From the NCBI GenBank assembly GCA_023701435.1, contig JAMPXB010000011.1:46510-110509 (forward strand): a stretch of 64,000 nucleotides of DNA, read 5' to 3'. Below the pieces are notes generated by a model. It made no database searches. It worked only from the letters and a program-made list of their open reading frames with translations, and was not told the origin of the DNA. The translations under genes were made by a program, and so were the position numbers. Of the stretch, positions 35,331 to 45,144 are shown one piece after another (the first letter of the stretch is position 1; every line of letters begins with the position of its first letter). This DNA comes from Bacteriovoracaceae bacterium (GTDB lineage Bacteria > Bdellovibrionota > Bacteriovoracia > Bacteriovoracales > Bacteriovoracaceae).

Positions 35331-37115
35331 ATGACAAAAAGTTTACCAGGTTCAATGCGCTCTCATCACTGCGGAGAGCTTAGAGAGTCTGACATTGGAA
35401 AAACGGTCACCCTTTGTGGCTGGATGAATAAATATCGTAATCTGGGAAGTCTTCACTTTATTGATCTGCGTGATAAATACGGCGTTACTCAACTTGGCTT
35501 TGAAGCCTTCAAAGGTGATATTGAAGAATTAAGAAAATTTTCTCTTGAATCTGTTCTCATGGCCAAGGGCAAGGTTGTCGCTCGTCCTGACTCTGCCAAG
35601 AATGCTAATATGGCGACTGGTATGGTCGAAGTACAAGTGGAAGAGATCGGTCTGCTCTCATTGGCTGAAGAAGTTCCTTTCCTTCCTCATGGTATGGTTC
35701 CGGCAACCGAAGATCTTCGTCTGCGCTATCGTTACCTAGATCTTCGTTCTAAAAAACTACAGGATATTTTAAGTCTTCGTTCTCAAACCACCCGCAAGGC
35801 CCGTGAAGCACTATACGCTTTAGATTTTAACGAAGTGGAAACTCCGATCCTTTATAAAACAACACCGGAAGGTGCCAGAGATTATATTGTTCCTTCAAGA
35901 GTTCATCCTGGAAAAGTTTATGCTCTTCCTCAGTCTCCTCAGACCCTTAAGCAGCTGCTAATGATTGCTAATACTGATAAGTATTTTCAAATTTGTCGTT
36001 GTTTCCGTGATGAAGACTTGCGTGCTGACCGTCAGCCGGAATTTACTCAAATTGATATTGAAGTTTCGTTCCCAACCCTTGAGTACATGAAAAATCTTGC
36101 AACTCATATGATGAAAAACATCTTTAACATGCCTCAAGATTTTGAGATGAAAGCAGTTTCTTATGAAGAAGTGATGAGAGACTACGGTTCAGATAAGCCA
36201 GATGTACGTTTTGACTTGAAACATATGGATGTGACTGAGCATTTCAAAGCCTCTGCTTTTGCCACTTTCTCAGAAGTTGCTAATGCAAAATATGGAATGG
36301 TTAAGGCCATGTTCTTGCCAACCTCTATGGGAACTCTGGCCCGAAAAGAAATTGATGGACTGGTAGAAGTCGTTAAACCATATGGTGGTAAAGGTGTCGC
36401 CTGGTTCAAGGTTGAGAACAGTCAGGTCTCTGGCGGTATTTCAAAATTTATCGATGCGAACCTTCTGAATGCCCTTTATGAGAAATCCCCTGAAAAAGGT
36501 GATGGTCTCTGGCTGTTCTTTGCTGACAAGAATTTCAATCTTACCCATGACTGCGCAGATGCGGTCAGAAGATTCTTGGGTAAGCATTTCAATTTAATTG
36601 ACCATGATAAGTATGCCTTCCTTTGGGTCTATGATTTTCCTCTGTTTGATTATGATGCCGATACCAATACCTTGGCAGCCAAACACCATCCATTCACTCG
36701 CCCTAAGGATGAAGATCTGGAGCTTTTCTTCTCCGATGATAAATCCAAAGTAAAAGATGTGAAGGCCTACGCCTACGATATCGTTTGTAATGGTTATGAG
36801 CTGGGTGGTGGATCCATGAGGATCTTTGATAATAAACAACAGTCCCGTATGTTTGAACTTTTGGGTTTCACTCCTGAAGATGCTCAACATCAGTTTGGCT
36901 TCTTTATTGAAGCTTTAAAATATGGCACACCTCCACATGCTGGTATGGCCTTTGGAATGGACCGAATTGTCATGCAGTTGGCGAAAACGGATTCCATTAG
37001 AGATGTGATTGCTTTCCCTAAGACAGCCTCTGCCACTGACTTGATGGCAAGTTCTCCATCTCGTCCAAGCGATGCTCAGACGAAGGAACTTGGTTTCAAA
37101 TGGATTGAGGGTTAA
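35331..37115 (+). CDS. aspS: Aspartyl-tRNA synthetase, bacterial type
   Basis: Class II synthetase that charges tRNA-Asp. N-terminal OB domain (about 15-105), catalytic core with motif 2 (FQICRCFRDEDLRADRQPEF) and motif 3 (AGMAFGMDRIVMQL), and the inserted GAD domain (about 290-400) typical of bacterial AspRS. The length is 594 residues. CAGGAG precedes the ATG. The HD-GYP gene starts 7 bases after the stop. Confidence 0.96.
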   Translation: MTKSLPGSMRSHHCGELRESDIGKTVTLCGWMNKYRNLGSLHFIDLRDKYGVTQLGFEAFKGDIEELRKFSLESVLMAKGKVVARPDSAKNANMATGMVEVQVEEIGLLSLAEEVPFLPHGMVPATEDLRLRYRYLDLRSKKLQDILSLRSQTTRKAREALYALDFNEVETPILYKTTPEGARDYIVPSRVHPGKVYALPQSPQTLKQLLMIANTDKYFQICRCFRDEDLRADRQPEFTQIDIEVSFPTLEYMKNLATHMMKNIFNMPQDFEMKAVSYEEVMRDYGSDKPDVRFDLKHMDVTEHFKASAFATFSEVANAKYGMVKAMFLPTSMGTLARKEIDGLVEVVKPYGGKGVAWFKVENSQVSGGISKFIDANLLNALYEKSPEKGDGLWLFFADKNFNLTHDCADAVRRFLGKHFNLIDHDKYAFLWVYDFPLFDYDADTNTLAAKHHPFTRPKDEDLELFFSDDKSKVKDVKAYAYDIVCNGYELGGGSMRIFDNKQQSRMFELLGFTPEDAQHQFGFFIEALKYGTPPHAGMAFGMDRIVMQLAKTDSIRDVIAFPKTASATDLMASSPSRPSDAQTKELGFKWIEG

Positions 37116-37122
37116 TTTTATA

Positions 37123-38472
37123 ATGAATTACATTTTAGTCGTAGATGATGAAGAGGACATTCGTGATATTTATGAAATGGTTTTGCGAAGAGCATTTCCA
37201 TTAGATGTAGTTCTTGCTGCTTCAGGAAATGAAGCCTTGAAAATTCTTGAAGAGCGTGGGAAACCGCAACTTATCATTTCTGATTTACGAATGCCGGATG
37301 GAGACGGGCTTTTCCTAAGACAGAGCTTATTGGACAAAAACTATGAAATTCCTTTCATTATTTGTTCCACTGATCCTGTCCATGTACTGAAAAGAAAATT
37401 TCCCGGGATTCATGGATATGTAGAAAAACCGAAGATTGTCGGTCCCATCGTGGAGCTCGTTGATTCTGTTGTATCAAGATATGAAGTTCCTCCGAGTTAT
37501 GTACCCGTTCGGATTTCATTTCTTCTTCGTCTTGGGACAGTGCACTTTGATCTTTATATGAAGATCTCAGAGTCAAAATATGTAAAGATGATCAATGCTG
37601 ATGAAGTTTTTGTACAATCAGATGCTGAGAGATTTTACGGAAAAGGGCTTAAGCATCTTTATGTGTTGGCCGAAGATGCTGACCATTATCTGACTTCAAT
37701 AGAAAAAAATCTTTCCGCTTTATCTGATGAAGAGAAGGCAGACAGCTCAACAATGGCGGTCATTTCCCTCGAGTCCATCGAATCAGTGGAACGACTTTCT
37801 CGCTCGCTGGGCTGGAAGGAAGGAGTGGTTGAGGCTGCCAAGAATACTGTTAATCTCGCCATTAAAGTGGCAAGCACCGAACCGAATATCTTAAAGCTTT
37901 TTAAGTATAAACTTAATGATGCTCATTCAAAATACAGTCAGCATGTGGGACTTTTGGCCTTACTTAATTGTGGCTTTTGTCATCAATTAGGATGGATAAG
38001 TGATTCTGCTCAAATGAAGATGGGGCTGGCCGCAATCATGCACGATATTACGGTAGATGAAAGCGTCTATGAAAATATCGAACTGTGGAACGAAGCTGCC
38101 TACAACTCAACTGATAAATCCCCTGAAGTTCTTAAGTACCGCAATCATCCGGCAGAAGCTGTTAATCTTCTTCTTGGCATCAAAAATGTACCTTCGGATG
38201 TTGATCAGATCATTCTCCAGCATCATGAACTAAAAGATGGCAGAGGTTTTCCAAGAGGTTTAGTGTCCAGTCGGATTAGCCCTTATGCCACGCTTTTCAT
38301 CATCGTAGAGGATCTCATTAACTTCCTGGGGGATTCTCATGATTTTGATGTGACAATTGACCTTTTCATCAGACATAGAGACGAGCGCTATAACTCAGGG
38401 AATTTCAAAAAAGTCTTTGAGGTTCTGAAAGAGAATGTTGCCAAAAGTCGGGCCAAAGACGGAAGATATTAA
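37123..38472 (+). CDS. Response regulator with HD-GYP-type domain
   Basis: The REC domain (1-120) has the acidic pair VVDDEED, the phospho-acceptor Asp54 (IISDLRMPDG) and Lys102. The C-terminal domain carries the HD-GYP landmarks: His274, His307-Asp308 (MHDIT), His342, His367-His368 and GRGFP at 373-377. HD-GYP proteins hydrolyse cyclic di-GMP; here Tyr of the GYP is Phe, so activity or mode may differ. About 150 residues between the domains are not recognised. The ATG at 37123 gives 449 residues with a normal REC start; the frame is open into aspS. It ends 4 bases into the convergent RDD-like gene. Confidence 0.85.
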   Translation: MNYILVVDDEEDIRDIYEMVLRRAFPLDVVLAASGNEALKILEERGKPQLIISDLRMPDGDGLFLRQSLLDKNYEIPFIICSTDPVHVLKRKFPGIHGYVEKPKIVGPIVELVDSVVSRYEVPPSYVPVRISFLLRLGTVHFDLYMKISESKYVKMINADEVFVQSDAERFYGKGLKHLYVLAEDADHYLTSIEKNLSALSDEEKADSSTMAVISLESIESVERLSRSLGWKEGVVEAAKNTVNLAIKVASTEPNILKLFKYKLNDAHSKYSQHVGLLALLNCGFCHQLGWISDSAQMKMGLAAIMHDITVDESVYENIELWNEAAYNSTDKSPEVLKYRNHPAEAVNLLLGIKNVPSDVDQIILQHHELKDGRGFPRGLVSSRISPYATLFIIVEDLINFLGDSHDFDVTIDLFIRHRDERYNSGNFKKVFEVLKENVAKSRAKDGRY

Positions 38473-39056
38473 GCTGCTTCCGTCAGATAAATCTCTTCTT
38501 TTGGGACTTCTTCATGCTCTTGAGCCCGGGCCAGGAGATTTATTGAATAATCCACTTTGGATTCCATTAAATGTTCATATAAATAGTCATGGCCTTTAAT
38601 GGCCGACCAGTTTTCAGACTTTATGAGATAAAAAATTCCACAACTAAAGCACATGGCAAATGATTGCAGGGCCCAGGAAAATGCGGCCCGAAAACTTTGC
38701 GATCGCATTTTGATTCTCTTTTTCAAGAAATGCATTCCCACCGTCTGACCGTGATTCATGAAATAACTGAAGAAGAAATAACTGAAGAGGACTAGTGGGA
38801 AGAGGCGACCGGTAAAATTCATCACCTCTGCGGCCTTAAAAGCTTTCTGCAATCCTTGGGTAACCAGAATCATTTGAACTGACTCCGTGAGGGTGGCGGT
38901 CATGACAAAAGTAATCGAAAAGGCCGTGAAAAAATCAATTAAATGAATGCCTAACACTTCCCATGATTTTTCTTTTAAAGAGAGCTGAGGGGTGAGAAAG
39001 GTGTCAGGGATTTTTTGAGAATGCTCAGCAAATTGGACCAGATCAATTAATTTCAT
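38469..39056 (-). CDS. RDD-like integral membrane protein
   Basis: A 195-residue protein with three or four hydrophobic helices (about 35-60, 85-105, 122-145). The segment HGQTVGMHFLKKRIKM resembles the family pattern G-Q-T-x-G-K-x-x-x-x-x-R-V of RDD proteins. RDD proteins are small membrane proteins, some of which exchange ions. The C-terminal tail is acidic and cytoplasmic. It is transcribed after mutS and its ribosome-binding AGAGG lies in the arm of a hairpin. Confidence 0.65.
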   Translation of the reverse strand: MKLIDLVQFAEHSQKIPDTFLTPQLSLKEKSWEVLGIHLIDFFTAFSITFVMTATLTESVQMILVTQGLQKAFKAAEVMNFTGRLFPLVLFSYFFFSYFMNHGQTVGMHFLKKRIKMRSQSFRAAFSWALQSFAMCFSCGIFYLIKSENWSAIKGHDYLYEHLMESKVDYSINLLARAQEHEEVPKEEIYLTEAA

Positions 39057-39061
39057 ATCTA

Positions 39062-39090
39062 CCTCTGGTAAACTTATCGGTTACCAGAGG
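39062..39090 (-). promoter_or_regulatory. Hairpin that holds the ribosome-binding site of the RDD-like gene
   Basis: On the - strand CCTCTGGTAA pairs perfectly with TTACCAGAGG around a 9-base loop. The 3' arm contains AGAGG, spaced five bases from the ATG at 39056. The hairpin lies 12 bases past the mutS stop; no T-run follows. Confidence 0.65.
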
Positions 39091-39101
39091 CAGGAGTTTA
39101 G

Positions 39102-41759
39102 TTAATGGTTGATAATTTGAGTCTTTAAATCATGCAACTTCTGAATGGCTTGAAGAGGAGTCAGGTTCATAATGTCTAAAGCCTTCAAATCATTCTCCAG
39201 ACTGCTTAAATAGTCCGGTATTTCCGGAGCCGTCACGGCAGCAGAGAAGAAAGTAAGCTGATTATCCAGAATGGCAGAACCATTTGAATGATGAGTTTCT
39301 TCAAGGTCTTTTAGAATTTCGCGAGATCTTTTCAAAACTTCTTTCGGAAGTCCTGCTAGTTCCGCCACATGAATACCGAAACTTTGAGTTGCGCCTTCCT
39401 CGATCAATTCATACATAAATTGAACTTTGCCGTTCTTTTGCTCGGTACGAACGGTGAAATTTTTGGCTTCCGGCATGCTCTCAACCAGTTCAATGAGCTC
39501 ATGATAGTGAGTCGCGAAGAGAGTTATAGGTTTGAGTCTTTTAACAAAATGTTCTACCAGTGCCCATGCAATGGAAAGGCCGTCGTAAGTGGAAGTACCC
39601 CGCCCAATTTCATCCAGAATGATTAAAGACTTTTGTGAGGCATGACGGAGAATTTCCGCTGTCTCTGCCATTTCCACCATAAAAGTCGACTGACCTTTAA
39701 TGATGTCATCAGAGGCACCAAGACGAGAGAAAAGATAATCACAAATACCTAGTTCTACCGTGTGAGCAGGAACGAAGCATCCTAATTGTGCCAGATATTG
39801 AATGATGGCGACTTCTCTCATAACAGTTGTTTTACCTGCCATGTTGGGACCAGTAATAAGTCCAAAGTAACATTTCTCATCAAGAGAAATATTATGAGTA
39901 ATGAAACTGTCTTTGATATTGGACTTAATTAATGGGTGCCAGGCGCCGGTGATTTTCACCATTCTTCTGTCTGCATGGAGTACAGGTCGAACGAAATTCT
40001 CCTGTAAGCTGATCCAGGCCAGTGACTGAAAGACATCAATTTGGGCCATGCGCTTGGCCACATCGAGAACCAGATGTGATTGCTCTTCAATACGGAGACT
40101 GAAGCTATCAAAAATCTCTTTTTCCAGGCGGATTAACTTGTCCATGGCCTGGGTTACATCCTTCTCAAAAATTTCCAATTCTTCTGTGACATACCTTTCG
40201 TTATTCACCAGCGTCTGTCGACGCATGAACGTTTTGGGCACTTTTGAGAGGTGAGAATTGGAGACTTCAATGAAGTAACCGGAAATATTGTTATGCTTGA
40301 TTTTGAGATTACCGATGCCGGTGTCAGCACGGTACTTAGCCTCAAGCTTCAGGATTTCATCTGAGGCAGAGTTGGCGAGTTTTGCCAGACGGTCTCTTTC
40401 TTTATGGGCACCCGGCTTGATGAGGTTACCTTTCTCGGCATAGGCCCCCATTTCATCACTGATCGTTGATCGGATGTCTTGGGAGAGCTTGTCTAGAAAT
40501 TCCAGATCTTTTTTAGGAAGCTTCTGAAAGAACTGGAAATTATCTTTTTCCATGTCTTTTTCAATTTGCATGAATGTTTCAAAAGCATGGGCCAGATTTA
40601 AAACATCTCCGGCCACGACCTTCTTGGTAGAAACCTTCGCCATAATGCGGTCAATGTCTCGAACATCGGAGAGGGATGTTCTTAAGCTTTTGATGAAGTC
40701 GGGTTTCTTGATCAGACCTTCGATCAGATCCAAACGTTTACTGATAGCGCTGGCCTCACATAAAGGAGACTGGAAATATTGACGAAGATAACGGGTTCCC
40801 ATGGAGGTTCTGGTTTTATCCATGAACCCAAGAATGGAATTGGCACTGGTTTCGCGAGAGCGCGGGAAGATCTCCAGTCCGGAAAGAGTCGCGTAGGTAA
40901 CCTTCATCGTTTCTTCATTATTCTGAAGTCTGAAAGGACGAAGGTGACTTATTTTTTCCAGTGTCTGGGTTGAAGTGACATAATAACTTAAGGCACCCAA
41001 TGGAGAGAGTACTGCCGGAAGTTGGGCAATGATACCGTCCCTTTGATAAGTCGGAATAAGTTTTTGAATATAAAAACCTGTATGTTTTTCTTCAAAATAT
41101 TCTTGAGAAAGATGGGTCTTGAGAACATCAATACTTTGGAGATAATCATCGACTAATGGATAAGTTTCCCATTGTCCCATGTAAGAAATAAATTCTTTTG
41201 GTCTTACCATTAAAAGTTTTTCGCAAAATTCTTCAATGGTTTTGAAAGTCACTCCGTAGAAGTCTCCTGTCGTGAAATCCAGTAGAACCAAAATGAAATG
41301 ATTTTGATCTTTCAGGCCGGCGGCCAGAAACTTATTTTCAGTGGCGGTCGTTTTATCCAGATCATAAGGCATGCCGGGACTTACAATCTGCGTGACACCT
41401 CGTTTAACAATGCCTTTTACTGATTTAGGGTCTTCCAGTTGTTCGCAAATAACAACTTTTTTGCCATGCTGTGAAATACGATCCACGTAGGCAGCGGCCG
41501 CATGATGGGGGATTCCTGCCATTGGAATAGGAACATCTCCCAGTTTACCTCGCACAGTGAGCGAAATATTGAGCAATCGGGCAGCTTCCCGGGCATCTTC
41601 AAAAAACATTTCATAGAAGTCACCCATACGAAACATCAGGAGAATGTCGGGATACTGTTTTTTGACTGAATAGTATTGCTCCATCATCGGAGTGAGCTTA
41701 ACACCTGAGGCAACCAGATCGGCCAGGCTTTGACCTTCTTGAACTATTTGATTTTGCAT
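39102..41759 (-). CDS. mutS: DNA mismatch repair protein MutS
   Basis: Recognises mispaired and looped bases and starts mismatch repair. N-terminal mismatch-binding motif FRMGDFYEMF (Phe-X-Glu), core and clamp domains, then the ABC-type ATPase: Walker A GPNMAGKTT, IILDEIGRGTSTYDG and LFATHYHEL. The Met at 41759 (885 residues) is the sensible start; the upstream TTG frame adds only five residues. Divergent from the LPS-transport genes. Confidence 0.97.
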   Translation of the reverse strand: MQNQIVQEGQSLADLVASGVKLTPMMEQYYSVKKQYPDILLMFRMGDFYEMFFEDAREAARLLNISLTVRGKLGDVPIPMAGIPHHAAAAYVDRISQHGKKVVICEQLEDPKSVKGIVKRGVTQIVSPGMPYDLDKTTATENKFLAAGLKDQNHFILVLLDFTTGDFYGVTFKTIEEFCEKLLMVRPKEFISYMGQWETYPLVDDYLQSIDVLKTHLSQEYFEEKHTGFYIQKLIPTYQRDGIIAQLPAVLSPLGALSYYVTSTQTLEKISHLRPFRLQNNEETMKVTYATLSGLEIFPRSRETSANSILGFMDKTRTSMGTRYLRQYFQSPLCEASAISKRLDLIEGLIKKPDFIKSLRTSLSDVRDIDRIMAKVSTKKVVAGDVLNLAHAFETFMQIEKDMEKDNFQFFQKLPKKDLEFLDKLSQDIRSTISDEMGAYAEKGNLIKPGAHKERDRLAKLANSASDEILKLEAKYRADTGIGNLKIKHNNISGYFIEVSNSHLSKVPKTFMRRQTLVNNERYVTEELEIFEKDVTQAMDKLIRLEKEIFDSFSLRIEEQSHLVLDVAKRMAQIDVFQSLAWISLQENFVRPVLHADRRMVKITGAWHPLIKSNIKDSFITHNISLDEKCYFGLITGPNMAGKTTVMREVAIIQYLAQLGCFVPAHTVELGICDYLFSRLGASDDIIKGQSTFMVEMAETAEILRHASQKSLIILDEIGRGTSTYDGLSIAWALVEHFVKRLKPITLFATHYHELIELVESMPEAKNFTVRTEQKNGKVQFMYELIEEGATQSFGIHVAELAGLPKEVLKRSREILKDLEETHHSNGSAILDNQLTFFSAAVTAPEIPDYLSSLENDLKALDIMNLTPLQAIQKLHDLKTQIINH

Positions 41760-41872
41760 AGATGGAGGGTACAAAAACCGATAAAATTCGTCACCTGTTT
41801 TTGCCTTACATAAGTAGAGTAAACTGAAACCACAACTGTTTGGAATTAAAGAAAAAGGTTATAATTGGAAGT

Positions 41873-42871
41873 ATGAAAATTCGCGATATCAAATCAATAA
41901 TAATTATTTCCACATATCTTTTGGTTAATGGGCTCATTTTAACTGCCTCTTATTCCCAGAAAAGTGAGACTTCCTCTAACGCTGGAAAGGCTTCCCAACT
42001 GGCCCCTGAATATACTGTGATTGAAAAACTGGATTATTTTCACTTGAAAGAGGGTCTGCCGCAAATGTCTCTGGCCGCACTAAGCATGCGTTCTCAAGGG
42101 CAAGAGATCGCCGACTTCGAAGAACCTCGAGGTGTTTATAACTATCAGAAGAAAAATAAAACCATCCGCTACAGTGCCGACTCTGCACTTTATCAAAAAA
42201 AGAAGGAGACATTAAGTCTTGATGGAAAAGTGGAATTCTCCTCTGAAGAAGCCACCTATTTTGCTGATAAGGTGAAATATTTTTTTAAGAAAGATCTGGT
42301 CTTAGGAAGTGGCAACGTAAAGTTTGAAGGAGATGATTTAAAAACAAAAGATCATCTGGTTATTCTTGCAGAAAAAATGAGGGCAAAACCTGAAGCCCAG
42401 ATTACTACCTTTAAAGGCCAGGTCAGAGGGACTTTAGAAAGAAAGAAGAAGTACGAAGGAAGAATGACTTTTTCTTCCCATGAAATGGAACTTCAGGGTG
42501 CAAAATCTCTCGCTAATCTGAGAGGTGATGTTGTCATGAACAGGCATGCTTACCTGATAACTGCTGGAAAAGCTGACATGTACTTAGAAAACTATAATAA
42601 AAGTCTCAAGTATTTTGTGCTGAATGACGATGTTAAGGTAACGGAAAGGATGCAGACTCCGGAAGGTGTGCAGGAGCGAAAAGCTTTTGCAGGAAGACTG
42701 GAAGGTTTTGGGCGTGAACAAAAAATGATTCTCTCGGGTGCTCCGAGGGTAGAAATGGGAGAAGACGTTATAAAGGGATATCGCATAACTATTCGAGAAA
42801 ATGTGGATTTGATCGAAGTAGATGATGCAATGTCAGACGTTCAAGTTAAACGCAAAAAACTTAAGGAATAG
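41873..42871 (+). CDS. LptC-LptA fusion-like lipopolysaccharide transport protein
   Basis: 332 residues with one N-terminal membrane helix (about 8-28) and two successive beta-jellyroll segments. The first (about 65-190) has the LptC pattern of strand repeats (TIRYSADSALYQKKKETLSLDGKVEF); the second (about 205-320) has OstA/LptA-like strands (FSSHEMELQGAKSLANLRGDVVM, ITAGKADMYLE, AFAGRLEGF). LptC anchors and LptA bridges LPS across the periplasm, so one protein could cover both. It stands directly before lptB, where lptC and lptA normally lie as separate genes. ATG 41873 is favoured over TTG 41840. Confidence 0.68.
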   Translation: MKIRDIKSIIIISTYLLVNGLILTASYSQKSETSSNAGKASQLAPEYTVIEKLDYFHLKEGLPQMSLAALSMRSQGQEIADFEEPRGVYNYQKKNKTIRYSADSALYQKKKETLSLDGKVEFSSEEATYFADKVKYFFKKDLVLGSGNVKFEGDDLKTKDHLVILAEKMRAKPEAQITTFKGQVRGTLERKKKYEGRMTFSSHEMELQGAKSLANLRGDVVMNRHAYLITAGKADMYLENYNKSLKYFVLNDDVKVTERMQTPEGVQERKAFAGRLEGFGREQKMILSGAPRVEMGEDVIKGYRITIRENVDLIEVDDAMSDVQVKRKKLKE

Positions 42872-42875
42872 TTTA

Positions 42876-43601
42876 ATGAATGCGAGTTTTCACGCGAGAG
42901 ATCTTAAGAAAACATATAATGGCCGAGAGGTCGTAAAGAATGTGAGCATAGACGTTGAGCAAGGTGAAGTCGTTGGTCTTTTGGGACCTAATGGTGCTGG
43001 GAAAACAACGTCATTTTATATGATGGTAGGCTTGGTTAAAGCTGATCATGGGGAAATAAATCTTCTTGATGAGAATATAACCGATCTCCCTTTGCATGTA
43101 AGAGCTAGAAAAGGCATTGGCTATCTTCCGCAGGAAGCCAGTGTTTTTAGAGAACTTTCTGTAGAAGAGAATATCTTTTCTGTACTGGAAGTTAGAGATC
43201 TGTCCGATAAGGAAAGACAGAACACTCTGGATAATCTCATCAGAGACTTTGGCCTGGATCATATCCGCAAATCCAAAGGACGTGAGTTATCAGGAGGAGA
43301 AAGAAGAAGGGTTGAAATTGCCAGATCTCTGGCATTAGATCCTAAGTTTGTTCTTCTAGATGAACCTTTTGCAGGAGTTGATCCGCTGGCCGTCCATGAT
43401 ATCCAGTCGATCATCAAACGCTTAAAGCAGAAGAACATTGGTGTACTCATCACGGATCATAACGTGAGAGAAACCCTGGGCATTGTGGACCGAGCGTACA
43501 TTATGAGTAGGGGAGAATTGTTAGTCAGTGGTACACCGGAAGAGATCATTAATAATGAAATCGCCCGTAAGTTTTACTTAGGGGAAGAATTTAAGATGTA
43601 G
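42876..43601 (+). CDS. lptB: LPS export ABC transporter ATPase
   Basis: ATPase of the LptB2FGC transporter that pulls LPS out of the inner membrane. Walker A GPNGAGKTTSF, Q-loop LPQEASVFRELSV, signature LSGGERRR, Walker B FVLLDEPFAGVDP and the switch histidine (ITDHNVRE). The LptB-typical LPQEASVFR is exact. ATG 42876 has AAGGA eight bases upstream and lies 5 bases after the LptC-LptA gene. 241 residues. lptF and lptG are not in this window. Confidence 0.95.
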   Translation: MNASFHARDLKKTYNGREVVKNVSIDVEQGEVVGLLGPNGAGKTTSFYMMVGLVKADHGEINLLDENITDLPLHVRARKGIGYLPQEASVFRELSVEENIFSVLEVRDLSDKERQNTLDNLIRDFGLDHIRKSKGRELSGGERRRVEIARSLALDPKFVLLDEPFAGVDPLAVHDIQSIIKRLKQKNIGVLITDHNVRETLGIVDRAYIMSRGELLVSGTPEEIINNEIARKFYLGEEFKM

Positions 43602-43610
43602 GGGAATTCA

Positions 43611-45065
43611 ATGGCGATCAAAATGCATCAAGGGCTAAAGCAAACGCAAAGCCTAATGATCACGCCTCAGCTTCAGCAAGCGATCAAGCTTCTGACTCTG
43701 ACCCACCTGGAAATGACCACACTCATTTCTCAGGAGATGGTGGAAAATCCAATGCTGGAAGAGATGGACGGTGAAATGGATGCCGGCCCTTCTGAGGATT
43801 CTCGTGAAGAAATTGAAGCTAAAGAAGTCACTGCTGATAATTTTTCAGGTCCTGAATTAATCGAAGGCTCCAAAGACACTTTCGATTGGGAATCCTACTC
43901 CGAATCATTTAATAGTTCCTCATCTTCTTCACCTAACATGAAGGAGAGCCAGTCTCCTGATGATATGCCTTCTTATGAAAATATGGTTTCCAAAAGCCAG
44001 AGCCTCCAGGAGCACCTGGAATGGCAGCTTCGAATGGAAACTCTTCCTGCTGATCACTTGAATTTTTGCCTTGATCTCATTGGCAATATTGATGATGACG
44101 GTTATCTGGAAGTTCCTTTTGATGAAGTGGTGGCACGATCAAAAATCACGGATCGTGATGAAGCCTTGGGCATGCTTGGTCTGGTTCAGCATCTTGATCC
44201 GGTTGGATGTGGTGCTCAGAATATTCAGGAATGTCTGGGCATTCAGGCCCGTATGCTGGCGGAACGTTCTCCCTTGGTGGAACTCATCATTGAAAGAAAT
44301 TTGCATGATCTGGAAAAGAAAGATTATGCAAAAATTGCCAAAGATTTTGGTGTTTCAAAAGAAAAAGTAAAAGATGCAGAACTCATTATCATGGGATTAA
44401 ATCCTAAACCAGGCCGGCTGGTTTCTGCGGAAGAAACACAGTACGTGGTTCCTGATATCTTTGTCGCAGAAGTGGGCGGAGAGTTTGTCGTTCAGGTAAA
44501 TGATGAGGGCGTTCCTCGACTGCGTATTTCAAATCTTTATAAGTCGCTGATTAAAAGTGGTCAGTCCGATGTTGAAGCCAAGGAATTTGTGCAGGACAAA
44601 CTGCGCGCGGCCCTTTGGTTAATTAAGTCCATCGAGAACCGTCAGAAAACTATTTATAAAGTTGCGAACTCAATTGTCCGAACACAGCAGGAGTTCTTTA
44701 AGAAAGGCCCGGCCTTCCTTAAACCAATGATCTTGAAGGACATTGCGAATGAAATTGGTATGCATGAATCAACGGTCTCTCGTGTGACCACCAACAAATT
44801 TATGCACACACCAATTGGTACTTTTGAACTTAAATACTTTTTTAACGCCGGTATTGGCGGTAAGAACGGCGGCATTGATATAGCAGGTGAAAGCCTGAAA
44901 CTTAAAATTAAAGAGATGATCGGGAATGAAGACCCTAAACGGCCGCTCTCAGATCAGAAGATATCTGAACTTTTAAGTACCAGAGATATCATTGTTGCCC
45001 GACGAACCGTCGCCAAGTATCGTGAGATGATGGGCATTGCACCTTCATCGAAGCGTAAAAAATAA
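43611..45065 (+). CDS. rpoN: RNA polymerase sigma-54 factor
   Basis: Alternative sigma factor that recognises -24/-12 promoters and needs enhancer-binding activators. Region I begins QSLMITPQLQQAIKLL, an acidic region II follows (about 50-120), and the C-terminal part ends with the RpoN box (ARRTVAKYREMM). 484 residues. It starts 9 bases after lptB; the lptB-rpoN-hpf order is common in proteobacteria. Confidence 0.96.
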   Translation: MAIKMHQGLKQTQSLMITPQLQQAIKLLTLTHLEMTTLISQEMVENPMLEEMDGEMDAGPSEDSREEIEAKEVTADNFSGPELIEGSKDTFDWESYSESFNSSSSSSPNMKESQSPDDMPSYENMVSKSQSLQEHLEWQLRMETLPADHLNFCLDLIGNIDDDGYLEVPFDEVVARSKITDRDEALGMLGLVQHLDPVGCGAQNIQECLGIQARMLAERSPLVELIIERNLHDLEKKDYAKIAKDFGVSKEKVKDAELIIMGLNPKPGRLVSAEETQYVVPDIFVAEVGGEFVVQVNDEGVPRLRISNLYKSLIKSGQSDVEAKEFVQDKLRAALWLIKSIENRQKTIYKVANSIVRTQQEFFKKGPAFLKPMILKDIANEIGMHESTVSRVTTNKFMHTPIGTFELKYFFNAGIGGKNGGIDIAGESLKLKIKEMIGNEDPKRPLSDQKISELLSTRDIIVARRTVAKYREMMGIAPSSKRKK

Positions 45066-45144
45066 AACAGGAGGTCATCGCATGACATAGAACGGTTTTA
45101 ATTTTTTTGTGTCCGAGTATTAAATTTTTTTTGAGGCACGTATC

